Part shown: positions 40,876 to 48,588 of the stretch, piece after piece | Position numbering within the stretch: position 1 is the stretch's first letter | How the letters are laid out: every line of letters starts with the position of its first letter | NCBI RefSeq assembly: GCF_036347135.1 | Contig: NZ_CP108938.1 | Span: forward strand, 1,736,001 to 1,800,000 | Reading direction: 5' to 3' | DNA: 64,000 nt | Origin: Streptomyces sp. NBC_00775 | Lineage (GTDB): Bacteria > Actinomycetota > Actinomycetes > Streptomycetales > Streptomycetaceae | Made by a program: the position numbers and the translations under genes | The notes under the pieces: generated by a model | Databases searched by the model: none | What the model was told of the DNA's origin: nothing | What the model saw: only the letters and a program-made list of their open reading frames with translations

Positions 40876-41240
40876 CGGTCCATCAGCAACCGACCGAGGC
40901 GTACCGGGCTCTGCTGCCCTTCCTGCCCACCGAGGTCGAGCCGGACGGAGTCACCGTCGCCGAGGCGGACTTCGCGCGCTCGTGCTTCTCGTCGGTGCCG
41001 TTCAAGATGGCCCGCTTCACCGTGCCGCCCGGGGGAACCAGCTCCCCCGACCAGCACGCGGTGCGGGAGATCTGGGTGGTCCAGGCCGGCTCCGGCACCC
41101 TGGTGGTGGACGGGGAGCGGTCGTCCGTCGTCCCCGGCTCGGTGGTCGGTTTTCCCTCGCAGTCGGTCCACGAGGTGTTCGCCGACCGGGGCGAGGAACT
41201 GGTCATCTTCTCCTTCTGGTGGTCGGCGCCCGATGCCTGA
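40872..41240 (+). CDS. Stand-alone cupin, candidate N-N bond-forming domain
   Basis: 122 residues, one cupin barrel. The first motif, PPGGTSSPDQHAVREIWVVQAGSG, supplies His62 and Glu66. The second, VVPGSVVGFPSQSVHEV, supplies His100 as likely metal ligands. In known hydrazine synthetases (Spb40, Tri28) a cupin domain is fused to a MetRS-like domain and rearranges the ester of hydroxylysine and an amino acid into a hydrazine. Here it is a separate protein between the N-hydroxylase (4-base overlap) and the FAD oxidase (8-base overlap). The role is inferred from context plus motif. Confidence 0.85.
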   Translation: MTVHQQPTEAYRALLPFLPTEVEPDGVTVAEADFARSCFSSVPFKMARFTVPPGGTSSPDQHAVREIWVVQAGSGTLVVDGERSSVVPGSVVGFPSQSVHEVFADRGEELVIFSFWWSAPDA

Positions 41241-42327
41241 CCCGAACACCGCGATTCCCCACTACGACCTGGCCGTCGTCGGCAGCGGCATCGTGGGCGC
41301 CCTGACCGCCCACCACGCCGTACGCCGCAACCCCGGCCTGCGCGTTCTCGTCCTCACCCACGCCGCACGGGGGACGGGGGCCACCCGTCTGTCGGCCGGC
41401 TTCGACACGCCCACCGGGCACAGCGCCGCGCAGCGCGCCCTGGCCGCCCGCAGCACCGCCCTGTTCGCCGAACTCGCGGCCGAACTGCCCGACGTACAGC
41501 GCGAACCGGTGGACACCTACTGGCTGGTGGGCCGCACCACCGCGGCGGCGCTCCACACGAGCATGGCCGACGGCGGGCGGACCTCCGCCGTGGACCGGGA
41601 TGGGCAGCGCCTGCTCGCCGAGACGTTCCCCGGGCTCGCCCACGGAGACGACGAGGTGCTGCGGGCGTCCGCCCCCATGACCGTAGGCCGTCCGCAGGCG
41701 CTGGCCGATCAGCTCCTTGACGGGGTGCTGAGCCGCCCCGGCAGCGCCCTCCTGGAGGGCTTCCGGGTCACGGCCGTACGCCGGGCGGGCGGGCACATCG
41801 AACTGGTCGCCGCCGACGGGAGCCGTGTCACGGCGGACAAGGCGGTCGTCGCGCCCGGACCGTGGGCGCTCGACGGTCCCGTGGCCCGGGCCGCCCGCGA
41901 CCGGGGCGCCCGGGTGAAGAAGGTGGTGGCGTTCCACATCATGTCGCCGCCCCCGCCGCACGCGCCCGCGCTGGTCTTCGAGGACGCGGACGCGTTCCTG
42001 CTGCCCCACCACCCGGGCGGCCACTGGATCTTCAGCGTCACCTCGCCCGACTGGGACCGCGGCCCGGACGAGCCGCTGGCCATCGACGCCCGCGACCGGT
42101 CCCTCGCTCGTGCCCTGCTGGAGCGGTACGTTCCGGGGTTCCTGCCGCACCTGCTCGGCGGTCGGGTCTTCAGCGACTGCTTCACTCCGGGCCATCTGCC
42201 CATCGTGGACACGGTCGATGACGACGACGTGGTGATGGCGATCGGCGGATCGGGCTCCGGCTACCGACTCGCTCCGGCCATGGCCGAGGACGCACTGAAT
42301 CTGCTCTACGGGAGTTCGCGGTCATGA
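41233..42327 (+). CDS. FAD-dependent amine oxidase (DAO/glycine-oxidase family)
   Basis: 364 residues. The Rossmann motif is AVVGSGIVGALTAHHAV, with the DAO-family C-terminal block FSDCFTPGHLPIVDTV and IGGSGSGYRLAPAMAEDAL that closes the FAD site. In triacsin and s56-p1 biosynthesis a DAO-like flavoenzyme oxidises the lysine-glycine hydrazine adduct, releasing hydrazinoacetic acid and 2-aminoadipate semialdehyde. The gene order here strongly suggests the same job. It overlaps the cupin gene by 8 bases and the MetRS-like gene by 4. Confidence 0.9.
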   Translation: MPDPNTAIPHYDLAVVGSGIVGALTAHHAVRRNPGLRVLVLTHAARGTGATRLSAGFDTPTGHSAAQRALAARSTALFAELAAELPDVQREPVDTYWLVGRTTAAALHTSMADGGRTSAVDRDGQRLLAETFPGLAHGDDEVLRASAPMTVGRPQALADQLLDGVLSRPGSALLEGFRVTAVRRAGGHIELVAADGSRVTADKAVVAPGPWALDGPVARAARDRGARVKKVVAFHIMSPPPPHAPALVFEDADAFLLPHHPGGHWIFSVTSPDWDRGPDEPLAIDARDRSLARALLERYVPGFLPHLLGGRVFSDCFTPGHLPIVDTVDDDDVVMAIGGSGSGYRLAPAMAEDALNLLYGSSRS

Positions 42328-43958
42328 GTCTGCTGCTGACGGGGGACGCGTACGTCCCGAAGCACTACCTTCTCGTGCCGCCCGAGGCCACGCCGAACGG
42401 GCCCCTGCACCTGGGACACATCGGCGGCCCCTTCCTGTGGTCCGACATGATCGCCCGGCATCTGCGCGTCCGCGGCGACCTGCCGCTCGTGATCACCGGA
42501 AGCGATGTGTACGAGTCGTACGTCACGCTCAAGGCACACGCCGAAGGGTCGGCACCCGGTGAGGTCGCGGCCCGTTACGGCCGGCGGATCCAGGACGACC
42601 TGGCCGCCCTGCGCATCGGCGTCGACGCCTTCATCAGCCCGGACCAGGACCCGTGGCGCGACCTCTTCGAGCACGAGGTGGCCGGGTCGATCGAGCGCCT
42701 GAAGGGCCGGGGAGCGGTGCTGACCCGGAAGGAGCGCGTGCCCTACTGCGACACGTCGGGCCGCTGGGTGGTGGGCGGCTGGCTGCTCGGCCGCTGTCCC
42801 GAGTGCGGTGCGGGGGTCGCCAGTTACTTCTGCGAGGAGTGCAGCGCGCACTTCCTGCCCGAGTCGGTCGTCGACCCGCGTCCCCTCCTCGACGAAGGCC
42901 CGCTGACCTGGCGGGAGATATCCAGCCTCTTCCTCCGGGTGCCGGAGCGCGACGTACTCGACGCCACTCTCGCCGAGCTGGGGATCGCCGACCGCTACCG
43001 GCAGACCGTGGCGCGGTTCCTGGAGCGGGACGGTCTGACCGTACGGCTCAGCGCCCCGCAGGAGTGGGGAGTGCCGCTGCCCGCACCGGAGCCGGACGTA
43101 CCGCACGCCCTGTTCCCGTACGCCGGGATCTTCATGTTCGCCCGGCTCGCCGGCGCGGTCCACGGGCAGTTGTCCGGTACCGGCGTGAACGCCTTCGACC
43201 CGGACTCCGGCGTCACCACGATCACCACGCTGGGCATCGACAACGTGATCCCCACGCTGGTCTCCATCGTCGGCACCAGCCTGCTGCACGGCGACATGAA
43301 GCCGTACGACCGGTGTCTCATCAACCACTTCTACCAACTGGCCGGACGCAAGTTCTCCACCAGCGCCCGCCATGCGATCTGGGCGGCGGACGTCGCGGCG
43401 TCGCCCGCGATCAGCGCCGACGCGGTGCGGTACTTCCTCGCCCGTGCCGATCTGGAGTCCGGGCCGGCGAGTTTCGAGACGGCCGACTTCCTCACGACGG
43501 CCAACGCGACCCTCGCCGACGACCTCGGCAAGCGGATCGACGCCGCCTGGACCCGCCTGCCCGACGGACCGCCGCACGCTCCGGCACCGGCCGTGGCCGA
43601 GCTTCTGGAGTCGCTGCTCGCCGAGCAGTCGGCGGCCCTGGACGCCACCCGCGTCGACACGCGGCGTGCGGTCGCGGCCCTGGACCGCTGGTGCGCCGAC
43701 GAATCGGTGGCCCACGCGGCCGACGACGGCGCCTACTGGTGGCTCAAGGGCCTGTCCCTGCTCGCGTTCCCCGTGATGCCGGACCTCGCCGAACAGATCT
43801 GGCAGGCCCTCGGCGGCACCGGCGAGCCCCGCGCGTCCGCCTTCCTCGCCCCGACACCGGCCGACCGGCACCTGGCCGCCCCCGCCTTCGGCCGGGTCGA
43901 GGCCGCCGACCTCGACGCCTGTCTGCCGGACTCGATGCGACCGGGGGCAGGCGCATGA
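42324..43958 (+). CDS. MetRS-like amino-acid-activating protein (class I aaRS fold)
   Basis: 544 residues. The class I nucleotide motif is HLGH (29-32 in NGPLHLGHIGG). A zinc-knuckle insertion has Cys158, Cys161, Cys170 and Cys173. The KMSKS loop is degenerate, reading KFSTS at 343-347. The C-terminal helical part (400-544) is Ala-rich and lacks a clear anticodon-binding pattern, so it is not a housekeeping synthetase. Homologous domains in Spb40/Tri28 activate an amino acid (glycine) as adenylate and ester-link it to N-hydroxylysine. Here the domain stands alone, 1.1 kb from the cupin gene, and is coupled to DAO upstream and ATP-grasp downstream. Confidence 0.88.
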   Translation: MSLLLTGDAYVPKHYLLVPPEATPNGPLHLGHIGGPFLWSDMIARHLRVRGDLPLVITGSDVYESYVTLKAHAEGSAPGEVAARYGRRIQDDLAALRIGVDAFISPDQDPWRDLFEHEVAGSIERLKGRGAVLTRKERVPYCDTSGRWVVGGWLLGRCPECGAGVASYFCEECSAHFLPESVVDPRPLLDEGPLTWREISSLFLRVPERDVLDATLAELGIADRYRQTVARFLERDGLTVRLSAPQEWGVPLPAPEPDVPHALFPYAGIFMFARLAGAVHGQLSGTGVNAFDPDSGVTTITTLGIDNVIPTLVSIVGTSLLHGDMKPYDRCLINHFYQLAGRKFSTSARHAIWAADVAASPAISADAVRYFLARADLESGPASFETADFLTTANATLADDLGKRIDAAWTRLPDGPPHAPAPAVAELLESLLAEQSAALDATRVDTRRAVAALDRWCADESVAHAADDGAYWWLKGLSLLAFPVMPDLAEQIWQALGGTGEPRASAFLAPTPADRHLAAPAFGRVEAADLDACLPDSMRPGAGA

Positions 43959-45244
43959 CCATCGGCACCACACCCCCGTACACCATCGGCAGCACTCCGC
44001 TGTACGTCGTACTCAACCGCTCCGGCGACGAGTTCGGCGAATACCACCGCTTCCTCGACGGCACGCCGTGCCGGACGGTGTACCTCACCACGCCCGGCGG
44101 CCTGCCCGCGCTCGACCAGGACGGCGCCACCGAGATCCGGGTGCTCGACAGCCTCGCCCACGACGACGTCCTGCCCGTCGTACGCGAGATCGCGGACCGG
44201 CACGGCACCCCCGACGCCGTGTTCGGTCAGTCCGAGTACGACATCCTCACCGCCGCCCGGCTCTCGGCGGACCTCGGTGTCACCGGCGGCTACGGCCTGG
44301 ACCTGGTCCGGCGGTTCAAGGACAAGCCCGCCATGAAGCGGGCCGTGGGCGACGCCGGACTGCGGGTGCCGAGGTTCTGCCCACTGGACGACAGCTCAAC
44401 AGCCGAGGCGGTGGCCGAGACACTCGGCGGTCTGCCCCTGGTCCTCAAGCCACGGGCCTCGGCGGGCTCCGAGGGCGTCACCGTTGTCACAAGCACGGCG
44501 GAACTGGAGCTGGCGCTGAGCGGCGTCGACCCCAGCGCGTACGAGTGCGAGGAGTATGTCGAGGGCGACATCTTCCATGTCGACGGCGTGTACCGCTCCG
44601 GTTCCTTCCACTTCGTCAGCGCCTCCCAGTACGTCAACACCTGCCTGGACTACGCGCACGGCCGCCCCCTCGGGTCGGTGCTGCTCGACGAAGGGCCCGA
44701 GCGGGCCCGGCTCACCGCCTTCGCCGGAAGCTGCCTCAAGGCCCTCGGGCTGCGCGACGGCGCCTTTCACCTGGAGGTGATCCGGCGCCCGGGCGGCGAG
44801 CTGGTGTTCCTGGAGGTCGGACTGCGGCCGGGCGGCGCCCAGGTGCCGTTCCTCCATGTCGACCTCTACGGCATCGACCTGTTCGCCGAGGCGTTCCGGG
44901 CGGCGATCGGCCTGCCCCCGCTGTGGCGGGACACCGGTGCGCCCGCCGCCGGCGGAGGATGGCTCATTTACCCGACCCCCGGGCAGCTGCCCAGCCGGGT
45001 GACGCACCGCGCCTCGCTTCGGAACGTCGTCCCGGAGGTCTACCACGAGGAACTGCCGCCGGTCGGGCACGTCATGACCGGCCCCGGCAGTTACGACGCA
45101 GGCACCGGGATCTTCCGGTTCCGTGGGGAGAGCGCCGACAGTGTCCGACGTGCCGTGCGGACGGTGATGGAAGGCTATGGCCTGCGGACCGAGCCCATCG
45201 AGGGCGGGGGCGGGCAACTCCCGTCGGAGCAGCCGCATGGCTGA
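43955..45244 (+). CDS. ATP-grasp carboxylate-amine ligase, second of two
   Basis: 429 residues. The first 110 form a pre-ATP-grasp lobe. The core has RRFKDKPAMKRAVGDAGLRVPRF, LVLKPRASAGSEGVTVV (nucleotide Lys), YECEEYVEGDIFHVDGVY and the metal-site FLEVGLRPGGAQVPFLH. The C-terminal region carries VTHRASLRNVVPEVYHEELPPVG. It is only distantly similar to the ATP-grasp at 38358, so the two probably make different bonds. The start overlaps the MetRS-like stop by 4 bases, and the stop overlaps the MFS gene by 8. Confidence 0.88.
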   Translation: MTIGTTPPYTIGSTPLYVVLNRSGDEFGEYHRFLDGTPCRTVYLTTPGGLPALDQDGATEIRVLDSLAHDDVLPVVREIADRHGTPDAVFGQSEYDILTAARLSADLGVTGGYGLDLVRRFKDKPAMKRAVGDAGLRVPRFCPLDDSSTAEAVAETLGGLPLVLKPRASAGSEGVTVVTSTAELELALSGVDPSAYECEEYVEGDIFHVDGVYRSGSFHFVSASQYVNTCLDYAHGRPLGSVLLDEGPERARLTAFAGSCLKALGLRDGAFHLEVIRRPGGELVFLEVGLRPGGAQVPFLHVDLYGIDLFAEAFRAAIGLPPLWRDTGAPAAGGGWLIYPTPGQLPSRVTHRASLRNVVPEVYHEELPPVGHVMTGPGSYDAGTGIFRFRGESADSVRRAVRTVMEGYGLRTEPIEGGGGQLPSEQPHG

Positions 45245-46559
45245 CACCCGGGGACCCGGGGGCCCCGCGCTGCGCGCCTGGCTCCGCGAGTCCCTCCCCG
45301 CCTCCGGAAACGCGCGCCGGCTCGGCGTGCTCACGCTCATCCAGTCCCTGGGGCTCGGGGTGTTCCTCACCTCCAGCGCGGTGTTCTTCACCCGGACCAT
45401 CGGCATCCCCGCCCAGCGGGTGGGTCTCGCCCTGTCCGTCGCCGGTCTGTGCGGCCTGCTCTGCACCGTACCGATCGGCAGACTCGCCGACCGGCTCGGT
45501 GCGGGCCGGGTGCTGACGGCCAACTTCCTGCTCGCCTCGGCGGGGTTCACCGCGTACTGCATGGTGGACGGTTTCGCCGGATTCCTCGCGGTGGCCTGTG
45601 CCATCGCCGTGCTGGAGACCTCCGCGGGGGCGCTCCAGGCGTCGCTCACCCACGCCTTGGTGGGCGAGGAGGAGCGCGTCCGGGTCAGCGCGCAGATGCG
45701 CAGCCTGTTCAATCTGGGCTTTCTGGGCGGTGCGGCGCTGGCCGGGGCCGCCATCGCGGTCGGCACCTCGACCGCGCTGTACGCCACCGTCCTCACCAAC
45801 GCGGCACTCCAACTGGTCTCCGTCGCCGTGCTGTCGGGGATGCGGCGGCGCGCGCGAGGAGCCGAGGACCCGGAGCAGGTCAGCGAGGAGCGGACGGACG
45901 GCGGGGCGAGCACAGCCGGCGGGGAGAGCACGGGCGTGCTGCGCAGCTCGGCGCTGCGGGACACGCGCTATGTGGCGATCGCCCTGGTGTGCGGGGCGCT
46001 GGAGCTCTACCACCCGCTGCTGACCGTCGGACTGCCCCTGTGGATCGTGACCAGCACCGACGCACCCGCCCTCACCGTGTCGGGCCTGCTGATCCTCGAC
46101 ACCGTCCTGGTGCTGCTGTTCCAGGTCAGGGTCAGCAGGGGCGCGCAGACCCCCGCGGGAGCGGCACGTATGCTGCGCTGGGCGGGCTGGTCGCTGGGGG
46201 CGTCCTGCCTGGTCTTCGCGCTCAGCGCGGGACATGGCACGCTGCTGGACAGCGCGGCTCTGCTGGGCGGCGCACTGGTCCTCGTACTGGGCGAGCTGTA
46301 CCAGGCGTCGGCGGGCTGGGGACTGTCCTTCGGGCTCGCCCCGCCCGGCCGGCAGGGCGAGTACCAGGCGGTCTTCTCCCTGGGACGCGGGCTCCAGCAG
46401 TTCGCCGGGCCGTGGCTGATGACGTCGCTGATCGTCGGGGCCGCGGTGACCGGCTGGGTGGTCCTGGCGGCGCTGTTCGTCCTGCTGGGGCTGGCCGGTC
46501 CGCCCTTGGTGCGCGGGCTGGAGAAGTCCCGCGCCCGAACAGAGCCGGTCCCGTCCTGA
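45237..46559 (+). CDS. MFS exporter of the hydrazine-type cluster
   Basis: 440 residues, about 12 helices. The MFS loop motif GRLADRLGAGRVLTANFLLASAG lies near residue 80, and a long charged central loop (about 205-240, rich in Glu, Arg, Gly) separates the halves. The start lies inside the second ATP-grasp gene (8-base overlap), so it is expressed with the pathway and most likely exports the product or provides self-protection. The substrate cannot be read from the sequence. Confidence 0.88.
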   Translation: MADTRGPGGPALRAWLRESLPASGNARRLGVLTLIQSLGLGVFLTSSAVFFTRTIGIPAQRVGLALSVAGLCGLLCTVPIGRLADRLGAGRVLTANFLLASAGFTAYCMVDGFAGFLAVACAIAVLETSAGALQASLTHALVGEEERVRVSAQMRSLFNLGFLGGAALAGAAIAVGTSTALYATVLTNAALQLVSVAVLSGMRRRARGAEDPEQVSEERTDGGASTAGGESTGVLRSSALRDTRYVAIALVCGALELYHPLLTVGLPLWIVTSTDAPALTVSGLLILDTVLVLLFQVRVSRGAQTPAGAARMLRWAGWSLGASCLVFALSAGHGTLLDSAALLGGALVLVLGELYQASAGWGLSFGLAPPGRQGEYQAVFSLGRGLQQFAGPWLMTSLIVGAAVTGWVVLAALFVLLGLAGPPLVRGLEKSRARTEPVPS

Positions 46560-46644
46560 AGCGGTCCCGCCCTGAACCGGGTCCGGGCCCACTCCCGGCC
46601 CGGACCACCATCCACACACCGCACGACCGAAACGAGTAAGCACG

Positions 46645-47709
46645 ATGACCGTAGAGCGACGACACGACCCGGATGCCCGCGGTTTCGCCAGCGACAACTA
46701 CGCGGGCGTGCACCCCGAGGTCCTGGAGGCGATCGCCCAGGCCAACCACGGCCATCAGGTCAGCTACGGCGGGGACGTCTACACCGAGCGCCTGCAGGAC
46801 GTGATGCGCGGGCACTTCGGGTCCACCGCCCGTACCTTCCCGGTCTTCAACGGCACCGGGGCGAACGTGGTGGCTCTCCAGGCCATGCTCGACCGCTGGG
46901 AGGCCGTCGTCTGCGCCGAGTCGGCCCATATCAACGTCGACGAGTGCGGAGCGCCGGAGAAGGTCGCCGGCATCAAGCTGCTGACGGTGCCCGCCTGGGA
47001 CGGCAAGCTGACCCCGGAGCTGATCGACCGTCAGGCCTGGGGCTTCGACGACGAGCACCGGGCCAGGCCCAAGGTCGTCTCGATCGCCCAGTCCACCGAG
47101 CTCGGCACCTGCTACACGCCCGACGAGATCCGCGCGATCTGCGACCACGCCCACAGCCTCGGCATGCTGGTCTACCTGGACGGCGCGCGCCTGGCGAACG
47201 CGGCGGCCACCCTCGGCGTACCGCTGCGCGAGATGACCACCGACGCGGGCGTGGACGTCCTGTCCTACGGCGGCACCAAGAACGGCCTGCTGTTCGGCGA
47301 GGCGGTGATCGTGCTCAACGAGGACGCCGTGCGCGGCATGGCCCACATACGCAAGGCCAGCATGCAGCTGGGCTCCAAGATGCGGTTCATGTCGGTCCAG
47401 TTCGAGGCCCTGCTCGGCGGTGACCTCTGGCTGCGCTCGGCCGCCCGCTCGAACGCCATGACGCAGCGCCTGTACGAAGCGGTCCGTGACCTGCCGGGGC
47501 TGAAGATCGAGCGGCCGGTGCAGGCCAACCAGATCTTCGCGGTCCTCCCGCCCGCCGTGACCGAGCGCCTCCAGAAGCGCTTCCGGTTCTACGTGTGGGA
47601 CGAGCTGGCCGGTGAGGTCCGCTGGATGACCTCCTTCGACACCACCGAGGCCGATGTGGACGCCTTCGCGGCGGCCATCAAGGAGGAGCTCGACCCCGCC
47701 GTGGCGTGA
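46645..47709 (+). CDS. Threonine-aldolase-family PLP enzyme
   Basis: 354 residues. It has the fold-type I beta-eliminating-lyase / threonine-aldolase pattern: FASDNYAGVHPEVLEAI near residue 14, the cofactor Asp in YLDGARLANAAATLG near 180, and the Schiff-base Lys in SYGGTKNGLLFGEAV near 210. The usual reaction is retro-aldol cleavage of threonine to glycine and acetaldehyde. Glycine is the expected partner of hydroxylysine in N-N bond formation, so it may feed the cluster. It may equally be an unrelated housekeeping gene, since 85 bases separate it from the MFS gene. Confidence 0.88.
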   Translation: MTVERRHDPDARGFASDNYAGVHPEVLEAIAQANHGHQVSYGGDVYTERLQDVMRGHFGSTARTFPVFNGTGANVVALQAMLDRWEAVVCAESAHINVDECGAPEKVAGIKLLTVPAWDGKLTPELIDRQAWGFDDEHRARPKVVSIAQSTELGTCYTPDEIRAICDHAHSLGMLVYLDGARLANAAATLGVPLREMTTDAGVDVLSYGGTKNGLLFGEAVIVLNEDAVRGMAHIRKASMQLGSKMRFMSVQFEALLGGDLWLRSAARSNAMTQRLYEAVRDLPGLKIERPVQANQIFAVLPPAVTERLQKRFRFYVWDELAGEVRWMTSFDTTEADVDAFAAAIKEELDPAVA

Positions 47710-47752
47710 GCTGGTGCTGGGACGGCGCCGGTGTCATCTGCAGCGGCGCCGC

Positions 47753-48307
47753 TCAGAACTCGGAGGTGTCGAGCTCCAAGTCGAACGGATCAGGCAGCGT
47801 GACGGGCGTTCCGAACGGCAGGGGCCCCTCCACCCTGGTGTAGCCGAGTCGGCCCGGTACGGCGTAAAGGGTGCAGGATCTCTCCTGGCGGTCGACCAGC
47901 AGGTACAACGGCGCGCGGTACTCCGCATAGCGGGCCCGTTTGACCGTGCGGTCGGTGTCCGCGTTGGACTCCGAGGTGATCTCGACGATCAGCAGGGTCT
48001 GGTCGGGCAGCAGAGCCTCCGCGCCCTTGGCGACGTCGCTCGGCACGACCGCCAGATCCGGCACGTACCAGTTGCTGGTCCCCGGCAGATCCAGGTTCCC
48101 GGAACCGGCCCGGCAGCCCAGCCTGCGCAGCACCGGCCCCAGCTGTTCGCGGATCAGGTCCGCGACGTTTTCATGATCCCAGGACGGCACGATCGGCTGG
48201 ATGACCCCGTCGACGATCTGCACCCGGTCACCCTGGATGTGCTGGATCGCGTACTTCAGTGCGGTTTCCGGGTCGGTCACTGCGTACGCGTGCGGCTGAG
48301 CGCTCAT
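47753..48307 (-). CDS. Uma2-family (DUF820) putative endonuclease
   Basis: 184 residues. The PD-(D/E)xK-like core is visible: YVPDLAVVPSD, then LLIVEITSESNADTDRTVKRARYAEYRAPLYLLVDRQ with the acidic and Lys residues. Uma2 proteins are very common in Streptomyces; biological targets are not established. ATG 48307 with GGAG 6 bases upstream is preferred to ATG 48325. It is a single gene. Confidence 0.82.
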   Translation of the reverse strand: MSAQPHAYAVTDPETALKYAIQHIQGDRVQIVDGVIQPIVPSWDHENVADLIREQLGPVLRRLGCRAGSGNLDLPGTSNWYVPDLAVVPSDVAKGAEALLPDQTLLIVEITSESNADTDRTVKRARYAEYRAPLYLLVDRQERSCTLYAVPGRLGYTRVEGPLPFGTPVTLPDPFDLELDTSEF

Positions 48308-48398
48308 CGGTTCTCCGTCGGACATCGTGACTGCAGCATGACCACGGTCCCCGGTCTACCGCAATCCGTCGCAAGCGTTCGGCGATGCGGCGGCAGAC

Positions 48399-48588
48399 TC
48401 ACTCGAACCGGTGATCTTCCTGCCGAACCGCCACAAGCCCCGACTCGTACGCGAACATCACCAGCCGTCTCGATGCCTTCCTCGGCGTCGAGCAGGGCGC
48501 GGAAGCCGGCGCGCATGAGGGCCTGGTCGTCGACCAGCGCGACCCGGATCAGAGGCCTCGTCGCTCTCACCTCCCCCACGCCACTCAT
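48399..48588 (-). pseudogene. NarL-type response regulator with internal deletion
   Basis: The first about 43 codons read as a receiver N terminus: IRVALVDDQALMRAGFRALLDAEEG, then IETAG. Close to position 48465 the frame shifts by one, and the sequence continues LVMFAYESGLVAVRQEDHRFE to a TGA at 48399-48401. That is the very C-terminal tail of the same LuxR-type regulators. About 150 codons are missing, including the phospho-acceptor Asp and the DNA-binding helices. The start still overlaps the stop of the sensor kinase (TCAT), as in an intact pair. Confidence 0.78.

Noticed and set aside
42324..43958. Housekeeping methionyl-tRNA synthetase
   Set aside because: The KMSKS loop is degenerate, no anticodon domain is visible, and it is embedded by overlaps in a biosynthetic operon.
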